Source: Viola odorata
Lineage: Eukaryota > Streptophyta > Magnoliopsida > Malpighiales > Violaceae
Assembly (NCBI GenBank): GCA_963691705.1
Contig: OY829541.1
Coordinates: 39,325,661-39,389,660 of the forward strand
Reading direction: 5' to 3'
DNA length: 64,000 bases
Positions 1 through 10,734 of the stretch are shown here, in pieces (within the stretch, counting starts at the first letter, position 1; every line of letters begins with the position of its first letter). The position numbers and the translations under genes are program-made. Below the pieces are notes generated by a model that saw only the letters and a program-made list of their open reading frames with translations, did no database searches and was not told the origin of the DNA.

Positions 1-1198
1 TCTCTAGAGTACACAAGCGGGGTGGTTACCCCAGTCACTAGGATTGGAACTCCATCTACTCCAATTATTGGCTTCTTGAAAGGCGTTAACTTGCTATCGG
101 GGCGTTTCATAAGGTTGTAAGCTTCCAATGAAAATAAGTTCACAGCACTTCCATTGTCAATGAGAGTTCTTCTAACTCCATGATTAGTGATAACGGGTGT
201 GACCACTAACGCATCATTGTGTGGATAAATGACGCCTTTCTCGTCCTCTTTAGAAAAGGATAACACCATTCGATCTAAAACGCTTATCGCTTTGCTTTTT
301 ATTAACGCGCCCTCCCGCTTCCGCTTATCTCCTGCCGCGGGCGTCAACTGTGCGGGTTCGTCTAGGTAGGGCGTGCCTCCGGCTATGATGTTGATGATAG
401 GGACATCGTCGTCATCAACCATTAGTGTCTCCCTACCTCTCCCAGAAGGAGTAGCGTTATTCCTGAAGTGTGAGGAGGTGCTTGTCTATTATCAGTCGCT
501 CTATCTGTGGGGTTGTTCCTGGCTTCCTCTCTTATCTTAGTGACAAATTCTCCGAGATAACCTTCCTCAACTAGATGTTCTATCGCTAGCTTTAATTCTC
601 TGCATACTTCCGTAGAGTGTCCCTTAGCTTTGTGAAACTTGCAAAAGGCATTTTCCCTTCCTACCATGATTACTCCAGGCTTCACGGGGGCTGGGTAACG
701 AATGGGTAGGTTCCGCTGTTCCACAATCGCTAATATTTTCGCTCTTAGTAAAATGAGGGAAAGAAGGTCCGGGTCATAAATCCGGCCCTTGGGAGGATCC
801 CCCTATCGCCGTGTCGGGGAGTTGCCAGACTTTCCCCTCGAAAAGTTGCCTCTTCGCCGATTGGAGGTCTTGGGAATATGATCTCTTCGCTGAGCGTAAT
901 CGTCGATAAAACGATCCTCAGAAGTTGTGGTGGTAGGAGCGTTAGGGACTTGAGGCGCGTCTTATGGCACATTTCGGGTTTTGTCCCTGTTTTCTTCTTC
1001 TTCCATTCTTGCATAATTATAGGATTTCAGCCTTAACGCATCCAAAGTCACCGGGGGTCCACCATTAACGAGTCTCTAAGTTTCCCATAGCGGCAGTTCC
1101 GCTTCAAGGCTTCTATAGCGAAAACAACGGTAACGCCCGATGTTAACGACATCTCCATATCAAAGCGACTAAGGAAATCTTTCAAAGATTCCTGAGGC
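1..1198 (-). mobile_element. Element A, left part: Tat-like Ty3/gypsy retrotransposon (gag C-terminus and start of protease)
   Basis: This stretch aligns with 28,200-29,400 of element E on the same strand. Reading leftwards on the minus strand it goes from mid-gag through the Cys/His knuckle region to the protease, and leaves the window at base 1. Its right edge is the target-site copy GAGGC (1194-1198) made by insertion of element B. The sequence resumes at 7695 after B's right LTR, so A is the older host element. No A LTR is visible in the window. Confidence 0.9.
1..1198 (-). pseudogene. gag C-terminal part and protease start of element A (broken)
   Basis: From about 724 to 422 the frame encodes a C-x2-H-x5-H-x4-C knuckle-like motif in a segment almost identical to residues 1-60 of E's 27,688-28,917 frame. 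Around 139-177 the minus strand encodes the aspartic-protease signature D-N-G-S-A typical of Tat-type elements. Several frameshifts and stops separate the readable pieces (422-724, 745-1014, 1048-1198), so no functional Gag-Pro can be made. The family role is capsid formation and polyprotein cleavage in virus-like particles. The assignment rests on alignment with E. Confidence 0.85.
1194..1198. repeat. 5-bp target-site duplication of element B (left copy, GAGGC)
   Basis: GAGGC lies directly before the LTR start TGAT at 1199. The same five bases follow B's right LTR at 7695-7699. Joining A's sequence across B with one GAGGC restores continuity with the gag of element E. Confidence 0.93.
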
Positions 1199-2415
1199 TG
1201 ATCGCGTGTCGAGCACATCAAATATAAGTGTATAATAGATATGAAAAAAGTGGTAGAAATACAACTTATCACTTGTCCACAAGGAACTTGTAGATGGTGG
1301 TAAGAGGATTGTCCACAGAGACTTCGGGGGATTTGTAGTTCTTGGTTGACTTCCTCGTCACTGAGTTTGGTTGGTTGATTCTGAAAATTAAAACAAAAGA
1401 AAAAGCAATTAAATAGTTCAAAACAGTCTTGGTCAAAGGTTTGGCTAAGACAGGGGGTCAAGATTGAAACAGTAAAAAGAAGGTTCCCGGTAAGAGCGTG
1501 AGCAGGCTATGTTCTTATGATTCGATCACTGATTCAATGGTATTCATCTCTATATTTGCAGCGCTGCTGTGGATAAGACAATTCCCAACTCAAGTTTACC
1601 CTCGGTTGTCAGTCGAGGCTCACGGTTGTCAATCGGGTCTGAATTATATTATCCATTTAACTAGGTCTCCCAAGCTAAAATCTGAGTTGTCAATTCTAAA
1701 CTTTAACAAGGAAGTAAAAAACCAGAAAATAAATAATTACAGAAATAGAGATTATTAAGAGTAATTAGATCTCACGAAATATAAGAAACATAGCCCTCGA
1801 GCTCTTACCAAGAATGGTGATTAGCTACTGATACTCATGGATGAATAATAAAAATACTTGATTGCATAAATAAATTAAATCCGTGAATTCTAAACTTAGA
1901 ATTACGGAGCAGAGAAATGTGTTCTGCAAAAGTCAAAGAGGAAGAGAGAAGAGAAGGAAGGAAACAAGTTTGGCTAAATAAGCTCAAACTCCATTTCCTC
2001 TTCTAACTCAAACTCCTAAAATATCTCTAAAGATAAATACAATGTTTTAAACAATAAAAATAGTGCTAATCAAAAATAGAAGGAGATCCTAAAAAGGATT
2101 CTTAAATTAAATAGCGTCCTGATCCTTCTAAAATTGCTTTATTGATGTCAATCCCTGAAATCCCATTTTTAGTTGTAATTGCCAGCTCGCATCTTTATCT
2201 TTTGCCAAAATTCTCCGGCTGCAGCCTGTTTCGTTATCTTGGCCAAGACTGCGGCCAAGACTGCCTGATTTATGCTCCAGAAATTGCTCTCCTCCAATAA
2301 TCAGCACCAATGCAAAAATTGTGAAAGCATGGGAAAATCATGGAAAATCAGTAGCTTTACTGTCCAGATAATAGGTAAATGTACAGTAAAAACATGATGA
2401 AATGGAATGCAATCA
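1199..2415 (-). repeat. 3' LTR of element B
   Basis: It aligns end to end with 6476-7694, with scattered substitutions such as those at the 1203 and 1215 regions. It begins TGAT and ends GCAATCA, next to the purine tract at 2416-2430. It contains a CTTGGCCAAG word at 2238-2247. The right part of the same LTR type recurs at 37,405-37,931. Confidence 0.93.
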
Positions 2416-2430
2416 AATCTCCCCACACTT
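2416..2430 (-). promoter_or_regulatory. Polypurine tract of element B (plus-strand DNA primer)
   Basis: On the minus strand the bases directly before the 3' LTR read AAGTGTGGGGAGATT, a purine-rich tract in the position required for plus-strand priming. The core AAGTGTGGGG recurs internally at 3411-3420. Confidence 0.85.
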
Positions 2431-3996
2431 AAACTATGCTTACCCCCAAGCATATTGAATCAAAGCCTCACAAACAAAACAGAAAACACAACAAAACAGA
2501 ACAGACACCAGGACTCCCATATTTCCTCTTTTGGTTGTTCAGCCTATAACTGAAATCACCAAGACACTTCCCTAACTGACCCAATGCTAGACTAACAAGG
2601 ACAAATCAATACCCTAAACATACCCCATCCAAATCGTATCAAGACATCCTGCTAGATTTTATTTTATAATGTATAGGGGACAAGACTCACCACAGATTTG
2701 AGTCCCACTGATGTGCCTTTCTATCCAAACGTGCCTAAAGACTAGTGCCATTTAAATCACTTTGGCAGAAATTATTCTTTTTTTTTATAATTTTTTTTCT
2801 ATGTCCTTTATATTTTACAGACATATCTCATCATTTTTTTTCATGCCTTTTGTATTTTTACAGGCATCTCACATAGACAAAGCTTGTTCTTTTTGGGCAC
2901 CCAGAACTTCCACCTTTGCTATGTCTGCCCTATGACGTTCCAGCACCTTTTTTATGTCTCACACTTCAAACAGATAGAACTAAACACTCTCAAATCAAGC
3001 GCAGCAAGCCTTGTCACCTAAATGGTTGTTAAGGTTCTAGCTAGACGTCCTTTAGACCATGTGGATAGTTAATGTTTGGGTTACATTAGGTTATATGCCC
3101 CTTAGGCATTGATCAGGTTATGTTCGTTCACTTCCCTGTTACTAAAGCATTGTTTCGCCTAAACAAGTATCTAAATGTAGTTTCAGTGATGGACTAAACA
3201 ACCTAAGTTAAAAACTGGGGTTCTGGTGTATACTCATCAAGACAGACTCAAACATACATAAAAAGAAGAACAAAAACTCATGCAAACATCAGACTCAACC
3301 TAGGGTGTCTTGGTCAAAGGCTTGGCCAAGACAAACTAAAAAAAAAATTTCACAAAAAATACACATCAAAACACATATATTCAAAAAGACTCTCACATAC
3401 TGGACACCCTCCCCACACTTAGAAGACACAATGTCCTCATTGTGTAAAGGAAAGAAGAGAAAGATGGGAAAGAAACGACCTGGGGGCTGATCATGGTGCT
3501 GGAATGTTAGGATCTTGGCCTGATGTTTGGCCTAGATCCGCAACTGGATGGGCTGCTTGGCTGGTTCTGAAAAAATGTCTTGGCCAAGGGCTTGGCCAAG
3601 ACAACCGCCGAAGCTGGATTTTTCCTCTAATTTGAACACACTCCTCGCGCTGCAGCAGCCCTGGAAATAAGAGAAAAGGATGAAAGACAGGTCAACGAAA
3701 AACCTCTGAACTTATTCACAAAAAATCAAAGGAAAAACGAAAATAAAAACATGGGTTGCCTCCCACGTAGCGCCCTTATTTATTGTCTTGGGCTCGACAT
3801 TGCGATGGATTTCTTATCAGGAAACTTTCCCAAATTCACTCCATGCTCTAAGCTTGACAGGACTTTTGGGTGGCATTCCTTGGACAACCCCTAAAGGTAT
3901 AAATTTGAATGGGTCGGGAGGTTGTTCCAGTTCATAATTCTGTTGTCCCTGCACCACAAATGGTGAGTTTTGGCTACTGTGAACAATAGGAAACAA
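2431..3996 (-). other. 3' non-coding region of element B
   Basis: No credible coding region is present. The stretch 2650-3480 is closely similar to 9361-10,150 of element C. It contains a second purine-tract copy (3411-3420), a perfect 8-bp hairpin with loop TCCT (3426-3445), several CTTGGCCAAG words (3321, 3579, 3591) and the conserved segment around 3751-3780 that reads GGGTTGCCTCCCA. In C the last of these lies just past the integrase end, so in B the pol gene is missing between about 3780 and 3997. Confidence 0.8.
3426..3445 (-). other. Hairpin with TCCT loop downstream of the (missing) 3' ORF, element B
   Basis: ACACAATG (3426-3433) is the exact reverse complement of CATTGTGT (3438-3445), separated by TCCT. 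Equivalent hairpins occur at 10,098-10,117 and 53,694-53,711, each just inside a purine-tract copy. Confidence 0.8.
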
Positions 3997-5416
3997 CTAG
4001 AGAAGATGGTTAGTCCAGTTCATGGCTTTGGGTGGGCTAGCTGGTGGAGCTGAATCTTGGCCTACGGCTTGGCCAAGCTCGAGGCCAAGACTGCTTTTAA
4101 GCTCAATTTCTGGTTCTTGCACACTTGAAAGTGGAAGGTTAGGATAAACTTTTGGTAATTCATGGTTGTTATTATTATCAGAATTTGGTTCAAAAAATTC
4201 AAGATCAGAAACAATGTCTTGCAAACCATCATTAGCCACAAATTCTTCTTCCTTCAACTTTTCATCCGAATTTCCCCTGCTAAGAACACTATCAGAAGGG
4301 TTAGTTGCATTTGATTCATAACCCTTATCAGTATCATGTCCAAGGCTGTCCACAAAGTTGACACTATGCATTTTATTAGGATTTTTGTTGGCATCATACA
4401 TGTCAAACTTTATTGTTGTACCACAATATTCTAAGGTAATACGTCCATGATACACATCAATTTTGGCTCTTGCTGTTCTTAGGAATGGTCTTCCTAAGAG
4501 TATATCTGTGGAGTTGGAAGGTAGGTTAGTGTTCATCTCCACAATATAAAAATCTACAGGATAAACAAAATCATTCACCTATACCAATACATTTTTCACA
4601 ATTCCTTTAGGGAGTATAACAGATCCGTCAACAAGTTGAATTACTACCCTAGTTTCTTTCATGATACCAATGTTCAATTTTTTATACTCAGAAAAAGACA
4701 TCACATTGATACCTACTCCCAAGTCGCATAAAGCTTTTTCCACCTGTTGGTTACCTATTTTGCATGGAATTGTAAAAGTGCCTTGATCCTCACATTTTTC
4801 TGGGAGTTTTGCCTGTAGGATTGCAGATACATTCTGAGTCACGTTTATTCTCCCATCTCCTGTAAGTTTCTTCTTACTGCTGCACAATTTCTTAAGGTAT
4901 TTAGCATAACTAGGAACCTTAGCAATTAAATCAAGCATAGGAATATTGACAGCAATTTTTCCAAAAATGTTCATAAATTCCTGTTGCATTTTCTCCCTTT
5001 TAGTCTTTGTAGACCTAGAAGGGAAAGGAGGTGGAATTTCTATCTCTTCTTCTTGAGATACGACCTTCTTACCTAGCTTGGCCATGGGCTTGGCCAAGAC
5101 TGGTTCTTCCTTTGCTGTTTTTTTCTAGAATGTTGAACTTGGCCAAGATCGGTTCTGTTTGGATTTCCTTATCCTCCTCATCTTCTTCCTCATCGTCGAA
5201 CTGATTTATCACACTTCCACTTCTAAGATACATAGCACTCACATTGTGCATGGACAATCTGTCTTGGTTAGGCTGCTGTTTTTGTGACAATTGAGCGATC
5301 TGTTTCTGCATCTCTACTAGGCTGGACTGGGTTGCCATCATGAACTTTTGGAGAGTCACTTCCATAGATGTACCAGCAATTTGCAGAGGTTGAGGGGCAG
5401 GTGGTAACTGCGGCAC
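3997..5416 (-). pseudogene. gag C-terminus and aspartic protease of element B
   Basis: Reading on the minus strand, 5416-5069 gives a Gln-rich linker with an acidic stretch, and 5097-4579 gives the segment before the protease and the active-site motif C-D-L-G-V-G-I-N-V-M. The D-L-G form, instead of D-S/T-G, is usual in Athila-type proteases. A TAG at 4579-4581 interrupts the frame. The next segment (4578-3997) has the conserved L-L-G-R-P-F-L motif, then an acidic tail and a stop. There is no RT after it, unlike element D, where protease leads directly into RT. A frameshift lies near 5090. The protease would cut the Gag polyprotein; this copy is broken. Confidence 0.85.
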
Positions 5417-5446
5417 AGGAGCTTGACCAGGAGCTTGGCCAAGACG

Positions 5447-6351
5447 TTAGCCAAGATTGTGTTGTGGATGGTGCGATATAGAATGTTGGGAATTAATGGG
5501 GAATTGTTGCCCCTGGTTGTATCCGTATGCTGCATTGACCTGGACTGGGTCACTTGGATGTTGTACCATGTAGCAATTGTGGGTTGGGTGATCCTGCTGT
5601 TGGCATATTCCACAAACCATGGCTACCTGTTCTGGAACTCCTGTTGGCTTTGTACCTATAATGTTAACAGAAATATTTTTAACCATGTCAGTTAATTCAT
5701 TCAACCTCTGTTCAACATTAATAGCATTAAGAGTGGAAGGAATAGAATTTATTTCTGAAACAATATTGTTTTGGCAATTGTCTGCCATAGTTTGGAGTAG
5801 CAGCTTGGCCCTTGTAATAGTCAGGTCTTGCAACGCTCCACCAGCTGCTGCATCCACGTTTGATCTGCAACTCCGTGGGTGGGAAAAATCTCTTGCAACT
5901 CACGAAACCTTTGGTGATATTCACTGAAACTCTCATTGCTTCTTTGCTGGATAACAGCCATATTCTTCCTGGCTGTCCCTGCCTTGGTCGCATTCCAAAA
6001 TTTGTTGAGGAACATGTTAGACATCTCAGCCCACGTGTTAACGGTGTCGTGGGGTAAACTGTAAAACCAATTTTGGGCTGCCCCTTCAAGAGAACATGGA
6101 AATGCCTTCAGTTTTGCTCTTTGTATGTTCACTGCAGCAGGTTTCATGATATCACACTGAACGTGTAAATTCCTTAGATGCTTGAACGGATTTTCATTCG
6201 AATGACCATAGAACTTAGGGAGATTGGCCACCATATTAGTCTTTATAGACCAATCATTCGCTACAGCTAGTAAGTTGATACAGGAAAAGGTTTCCTGTTC
6301 TGTTGTCCTATTTAATTCCCTCATGGTTGGCTCTTGTCGATTTTCTGCCAT
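5447..6351 (-). pseudogene. gag of element B (capsid domain and CCHC knuckle, frameshifted)
   Basis: The start is the ATG at 6351, 125 bases inside the LTR/primer site. Residues 1 to about 175 form the gypsy gag capsid domain, with N-P-F-K-H-L-R-N-L and a W-F-Y-S-L-P segment. A frameshift or small deletion near 5850 moves the frame. The rest (5857-5447) has the zinc knuckle C-G-I-C-x4-H-x4-C near 5570-5620. Family knowledge: Gag assembles the particle and the knuckle binds RNA. Confidence 0.85.
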
Positions 6352-6452
6352 GTTTGGATCCTGTGGTTCAGCTTGGCCTACGGTTTGGCCAAGCTCGTGG
6401 CTAACACTGCAAAAAAAAAACACAAAAACAAAAACTAAAAAACCGTTAAAAG

Positions 6453-6470
6453 TCCCCGGTAACGGCGCCA
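6453..6470 (-). promoter_or_regulatory. Primer-binding site of element B (tRNA-Asp type)
   Basis: On the minus strand the site reads TGGCGCCGTTACCGGGGA, five bases inside the 5' LTR. It matches the complement of the 3' end of plant tRNA-Asp at all but one base, as expected for Athila-type elements. Confidence 0.87.
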
Positions 6471-6475
6471 AAATT

Positions 6476-7694
6476 TGATAGCGTGTCGAGCACGTCAAAT
6501 ATAAGTGTATAATAGATATGAAAAAAGGGGTAGAAATACAACTTATCACTTGTCCACAAGGAACTTGTAGATGGTGGTAAGAGGATCGTCCATAGAGACT
6601 TCAGGGGATTTGTAGTTCTTGGTTGACTTCCTCGTCACTGAGTTTGGTTGGTTGATTCTGAAAATTAACACAAAAGCAAAAGCAATTAAATAGTTCAAAA
6701 CAGTCTTGGTCAAAGGTTTGGCCAAGACAGGGGGTCAAGATTGAAAACAGTAAAAAGAAGGTTCCCGGTAAGAGCGTGAGCAGGCTATGTTCTTATGATT
6801 CGATCACTGATTCAATGGTATTCATCTCTATATTTGCAGCGCTGCTGTGGATAAGACAACGCCCAACTCAAGTTTACCCTCGGTTGTCAGTCGAGGCTCA
6901 AGGTTGTCAGTCGGGTCTGAATTATATTATCCATTTAACTGGGTCTCCCAAGCTAAAATCTGAGTTGTCAATTCTAAACTTTAACAAGGAAGAAAAAAAA
7001 CCAGAAAATAAATAATTACAGAAATAGAGATTATTAAGAGTAATTAGATCTCACGAAATATAAGAAACATAGCCCTCGAGCTCTTACCAAGAATGGTGAT
7101 TAGCTACTGATACTCATGGATGAATAATAAAAATACTTGATTGCATAAATAAATTAAATCCGTGAATTCTAAACTTAGAATTACGGAGCAGAGAAATGTG
7201 TTCTGCAAAAGTCAAAGAGGAAGAGAGAAGAGAAGGAAGGAAACAAGTTTGGCTAAATAAGCTCAAACTCCCTTTCCTCTTCTAACTCAAACTCCTAAAA
7301 TATCTCTAAAGATAAATACAATGTTTTAAACAATAAAAATAGTGCTAATCAAAAATAGAAGGAGATCCTAAAAAGGATTCTTAAATTAAATAGCGTCCTG
7401 ATCCTTCTAAAATTGCTTTATTGATGCCAATCCCTAAAATCCCATTTTTAGTTGTAATTGCCAGCTCGCATCTTTATGTTTTGCCAAAATTCTCCAACTG
7501 CAGCCTGTTTCGTGATCTTGGCCAAGACTGCGGCCAAGACTGCCTGATTTATGCTCCAGAAATTGCTCACCTCCAATAATCAGCACTATTGCAAAGATTG
7601 TGAAAGCATGGGAAAATCATGGAAAATCAGTAGCTTTACTGTCCAGATAATAGGTAAATGTACAGTAAAAACATGATGAAATGGAATGCAATCA
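6476..7694 (-). repeat. 5' LTR of element B
   Basis: Partner of 1199-2415. It starts TGATAGCG and ends GCAATCA, with the primer site on its left and the right target-site copy GAGGC at 7695-7699. Readable frames inside it (for example 6776-7015) also occur in the other LTR and carry no recognisable protein. Confidence 0.93.
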
Positions 7695-9312
7695 GAGGCT
7701 TTCTGTGTATATCGAATAAAGCTGTGGTGGATTTCCTAATGGGGACCGCGGTATTGAATCGACTTCGAAATTTAGATTCCAGCTGCGAGAAACTATCAAT
7801 AGATCTGCTAGGGAGACCTTCAAACCAAAGGCGTGCAACTCCTGACAATGTCATGACAAATATTTGGCACAAAGCTGCATCGCTGTGGATCTGAAATTGT
7901 ACAAAGTCCTTCACCTTGTTAAGGTGAGAAATGGGATCTCTGGTACCGTCGTAGGACTCTATGGGGAGAATTGCCAAGTCTCCCTTTGGTGGATCCGCTT
8001 GTCTTCTGGTAGGAGAATTGCCAGGTCTCCCTTTTGAAAAATTGTCCCTCTGCCGATTTGAGGCCCTAGGGATGTGATCTTTTTGCTGGCCATAGTCATC
8101 GCTTGGGCGGGTATCTGGAGTCGCGTTGGTATGAGCGTTAGGAGTGGGATGTGTATCTTGGGGCATGTTACGAATTCTCTCTCTATTTTTCTCCTCCTCC
8201 ATCCTCGCATAATTATAAGCTTTCAGTCTCAGCGCGTCTAAAGTCGGTGGGGGGTCCACCATTAATGTGTCTCGTAACTTTCCATAACAACAATTGCGCT
8301 TTAAGGCTTCCACAACGAAATCGATGGTAACACCCGTTGTTAACGACATCTCAAGATCAAAGCGGCCTAGGAAATCCTTCAAGGATTCTTGAGGTTTTCG
8401 ATGGATATCGAATAATGCTACCGCAGATTTCTTGATAGGGACAGCCGTGCTAAATCGACTCCGGCACTTAGTTTCCAACTGAGAAAAATTATTAATAGAC
8501 CCTGCTGGGAGTCCCTCAAACCAGAGACACGCTACACCCAATAGTGTCATGACAAAGATCTGACATAACGGCGCGTCACTATGGGTTTGAAACTGTACAA
8601 AATCTTTCACCTTATTGAGGTGGGAGATAGGATCCTTTGTGCCATCATACGATTCTGCGAGAAGTTTTACGTGTTGGTTGACCCTGTGATGTCTTATGCG
8701 GTAGCTGAACGGGTGACCAGCGTTATCATCGGGAATCCCACGAGGCCGACGGGGAGGAGAAACTTCTCCATGGTGCCTTTGGTCTCGTGGGTCATACTCG
8801 CGATGCTGCCTGAGAGATCGACTGCGACTCCTGGGTGTTCAGGTTTGATGTCTTCTACTACTCGACCTCCCATTGTGTCTAGGAGATGGGTCTCTAAACG
8901 TCTCGTCTCGCCTATCATCCCAATCATCTCTGTACTCGTCATGCCATTGTTCCCCTTCGGAAATAGGGATTTCTCTTACGTACTGCGCAGAAGGTTCGAC
9001 GTGTCTATACACGAGTTGCATGAAACTGACAGGGATCGATGTCGCAGGTAAGGTTAACAGAATGCCCCTAGATTGCCGAGGCGATAACGGTCGATCGGTG
9101 ACGATAGGAGGAGTAAAAACTACCTAAGAAGGTACGCTAGGTCTTGAAACATGGGGCGTGAATCCCGCAGCTAACTCAGTCAGGTGGTCTAGCTGAGCAC
9201 GAAGAGCTGATATTGAATTTACGAGAGGATTGCCTACACTATCCGTCGCGAACCCCCCTGCAAGGGGAGTGGAATAACTAGGTCCTGCCATTTGAGAGGA
9301 GGAACTATACAT
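7695..9312 (-). pseudogene. gag N-terminal half of element A, with 696-bp in-frame duplication
   Basis: Minus-strand reading starts at 9312 with a segment like H's gag. It is stopped by TAG at 9124-9126, continues at 9021-8839 with an Arg/Ser-rich stretch, is stopped by TGA at 8839-8841, and then runs open from 8610 to the B junction. In that open part the capsid segment with K-D-F-V-Q-F-Q and L-W-F-E-G-L-P occurs twice. The first copy lies at about 8655-7960 and the second starts at about 7959; equivalent bases are 696 bp (232 codons) apart. E has only one copy. B interrupts the second copy directly after the H-R-K-P residues. Confidence 0.88.
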
Positions 9313-9360
9313 CTGGGAAGCGTGTGTTCCCGTTGTTTATCCAAATGAGAGATCTGGCGT
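7695..9360 (-). mobile_element. Element A, right part: gag N-terminal half, cut by element C
   Basis: This continues element A after B. Reading from 9360 leftwards it follows the gag N-terminus seen in E (30,381) and H (47,141-47,668). Homology ends at about 9358-9361, where sequence matching the Athila-like 3' region begins. The 5' leader, primer site and LTR expected for A to the right are not present beyond C. Confidence 0.88.
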
Positions 9361-10734
9361 TAGATTTTATTTTATAATGTATAAGGGACAAATCTCACTA
9401 CAGATTTGAGTCCCACCGAAGTGCAGTTCCATCTAAATGTGTATATAGACTCAGTGCCATTTAAATCACTTATTAGCAGATATATATTTTTTTTCTTTTC
9501 AATTCTTTCCCCTATTTATTTTTTCAGGCATATTTCATAGCAGTGCTTGTTCTTTTTGGGCTCCCAGAACTTCCAACTTTACTATCCTCTGCTCTTATGA
9601 CATTCCAGCACTTTTAACGTCACACATTCAACCTGATGGAACTAAACACTCTCAAATCAAGCGCAGCAAGCCTTGTCACCCTAATGTTTGTTAAGGTTCT
9701 AGCTAGACGTCCTTTAGACCATGTGGATAGTTAATGTTTGGGTTACATTAGGTTATATGCCCCTTAGGCATTGATCAAGTTACGTTCATTCACTTCCCTG
9801 TTACTAGAGTATTGTTTTGCCTAGACAAGTATCTACATGTAGTTTCAGTGGAGGACTAAACAGCCTAAGTTAAAAACTGGGGTTCCGGTGTATACTTATC
9901 AAAACAGACTCAAACATACATAAAAAGAAGAATAAAAACTCATGCAAATAGTAGACTCACAGACTGGACATACTTATGCAAAAGGAAAAAGGAAAACGTA
10001 AAAACTGACTCAAAAAGATGAAACAATCAATATTCACATCAAAACACATAAATGTAAAAAGACTCACAAAACTGGACACCCTCCCCACACTTAGAAGACA
10101 CAGTGTCCTCATTGTGTGGAGAGACAAATAAAAACAGAAATAAAAAAGGAAGGGAAAACACACGACCTGGGGGGAGATTAAGTTGCAGGAGCTGGAGGAG
10201 GTGGTGGTGGACTCTATCCTGAAGGATCACTAGATGTGGGTGGCTTCTGCTGTTGTTTGGTGGCTGCAGCTCGGTGGAAGAATGGAGTCCATTTTCTGGT
10301 GCAGACTTGTGACGACATGCTGGATAGATGAGGAGGAGTTGTTCAAAGCTTTGATCCCCTCAAAGAAGTCCTTCATGACTCCTAGCCTTAGCTTATGGTT
10401 AGAGTCCATGGCTATTCTCATTGCTTGCTGGTGGGCTATGGATGCCTCTGCCCATGCTGGGATTTCATTGGATTTGTCTGCAGTAGGGGGGTCTCATTTG
10501 TGCTCTCGCGGGGTTTGTCTTGGCCTAGATGGTCCAAGATGACCTTCTATTGCTCGAGGATTAGGAGTTGTTGGTTGTGTAGTGCCTTGGCCTAGGCTAG
10601 AGGCTCACTGGTTGTTTCGCAGCAGCTGTAGTTGTAGGATCTTGGCCTGATGTTTGGCCAAGATTCTCAACTGGAGGATCTGTGGTGTCAGGGTTTGTAT
10701 TGGCAGGATCTTGGCCTGATGTTTGGCCAAGATC
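9361..10734 (-). other. 3' non-coding region of element C
   Basis: Bases 9361-10,150 align with 2650-3480 of B. A purine-tract copy lies at 10,083-10,092 and a hairpin with loop TCCT at 10,098-10,117, with one mispair in its 8-bp stem. Two doublets of TTGGCC words lie at 10,640-10,665 and 10,709-10,731. No credible coding region was seen. Confidence 0.75.

Larger units (their letters stand above)
1199..7694 (-). mobile_element. Element B: Athila-like gypsy retrotransposon lacking RT/RNase H/integrase, complete ends
   Basis: The 6.5-kb element has two nearly identical LTRs (1199-2415 and 6476-7694) that start TGAT and end ATCA, a purine tract inside the left LTR, a tRNA-Asp-type primer site inside the right LTR, and a 5-bp target duplication. 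That order shows transcription on the minus strand. The internal region (2416-6475) holds gag and protease only; the usual RT, RNase H and integrase block is absent. Gag and protease motifs resemble those of element D, and the 3' non-coding region matches element C. It is therefore probably a non-autonomous derivative of a C-like family. Few LTR differences suggest recent insertion. Confidence 0.93.

Noticed and set aside
1498..1758. Frame present in both B LTRs (also 6776-7015) as a gene
   Set aside because: Its conservation is explained by LTR identity; no motif, and it overlaps LTR regulatory DNA.
5423..5927. Plus-strand frames across B's gag
   Set aside because: They are complementary shadows of gag on the minus strand, without support from the other copies.
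9957..10230. Phe-rich minus-strand frames near C's purine tract
   Set aside because: They translate a T-rich non-coding stretch and are not conserved in B's matching region.
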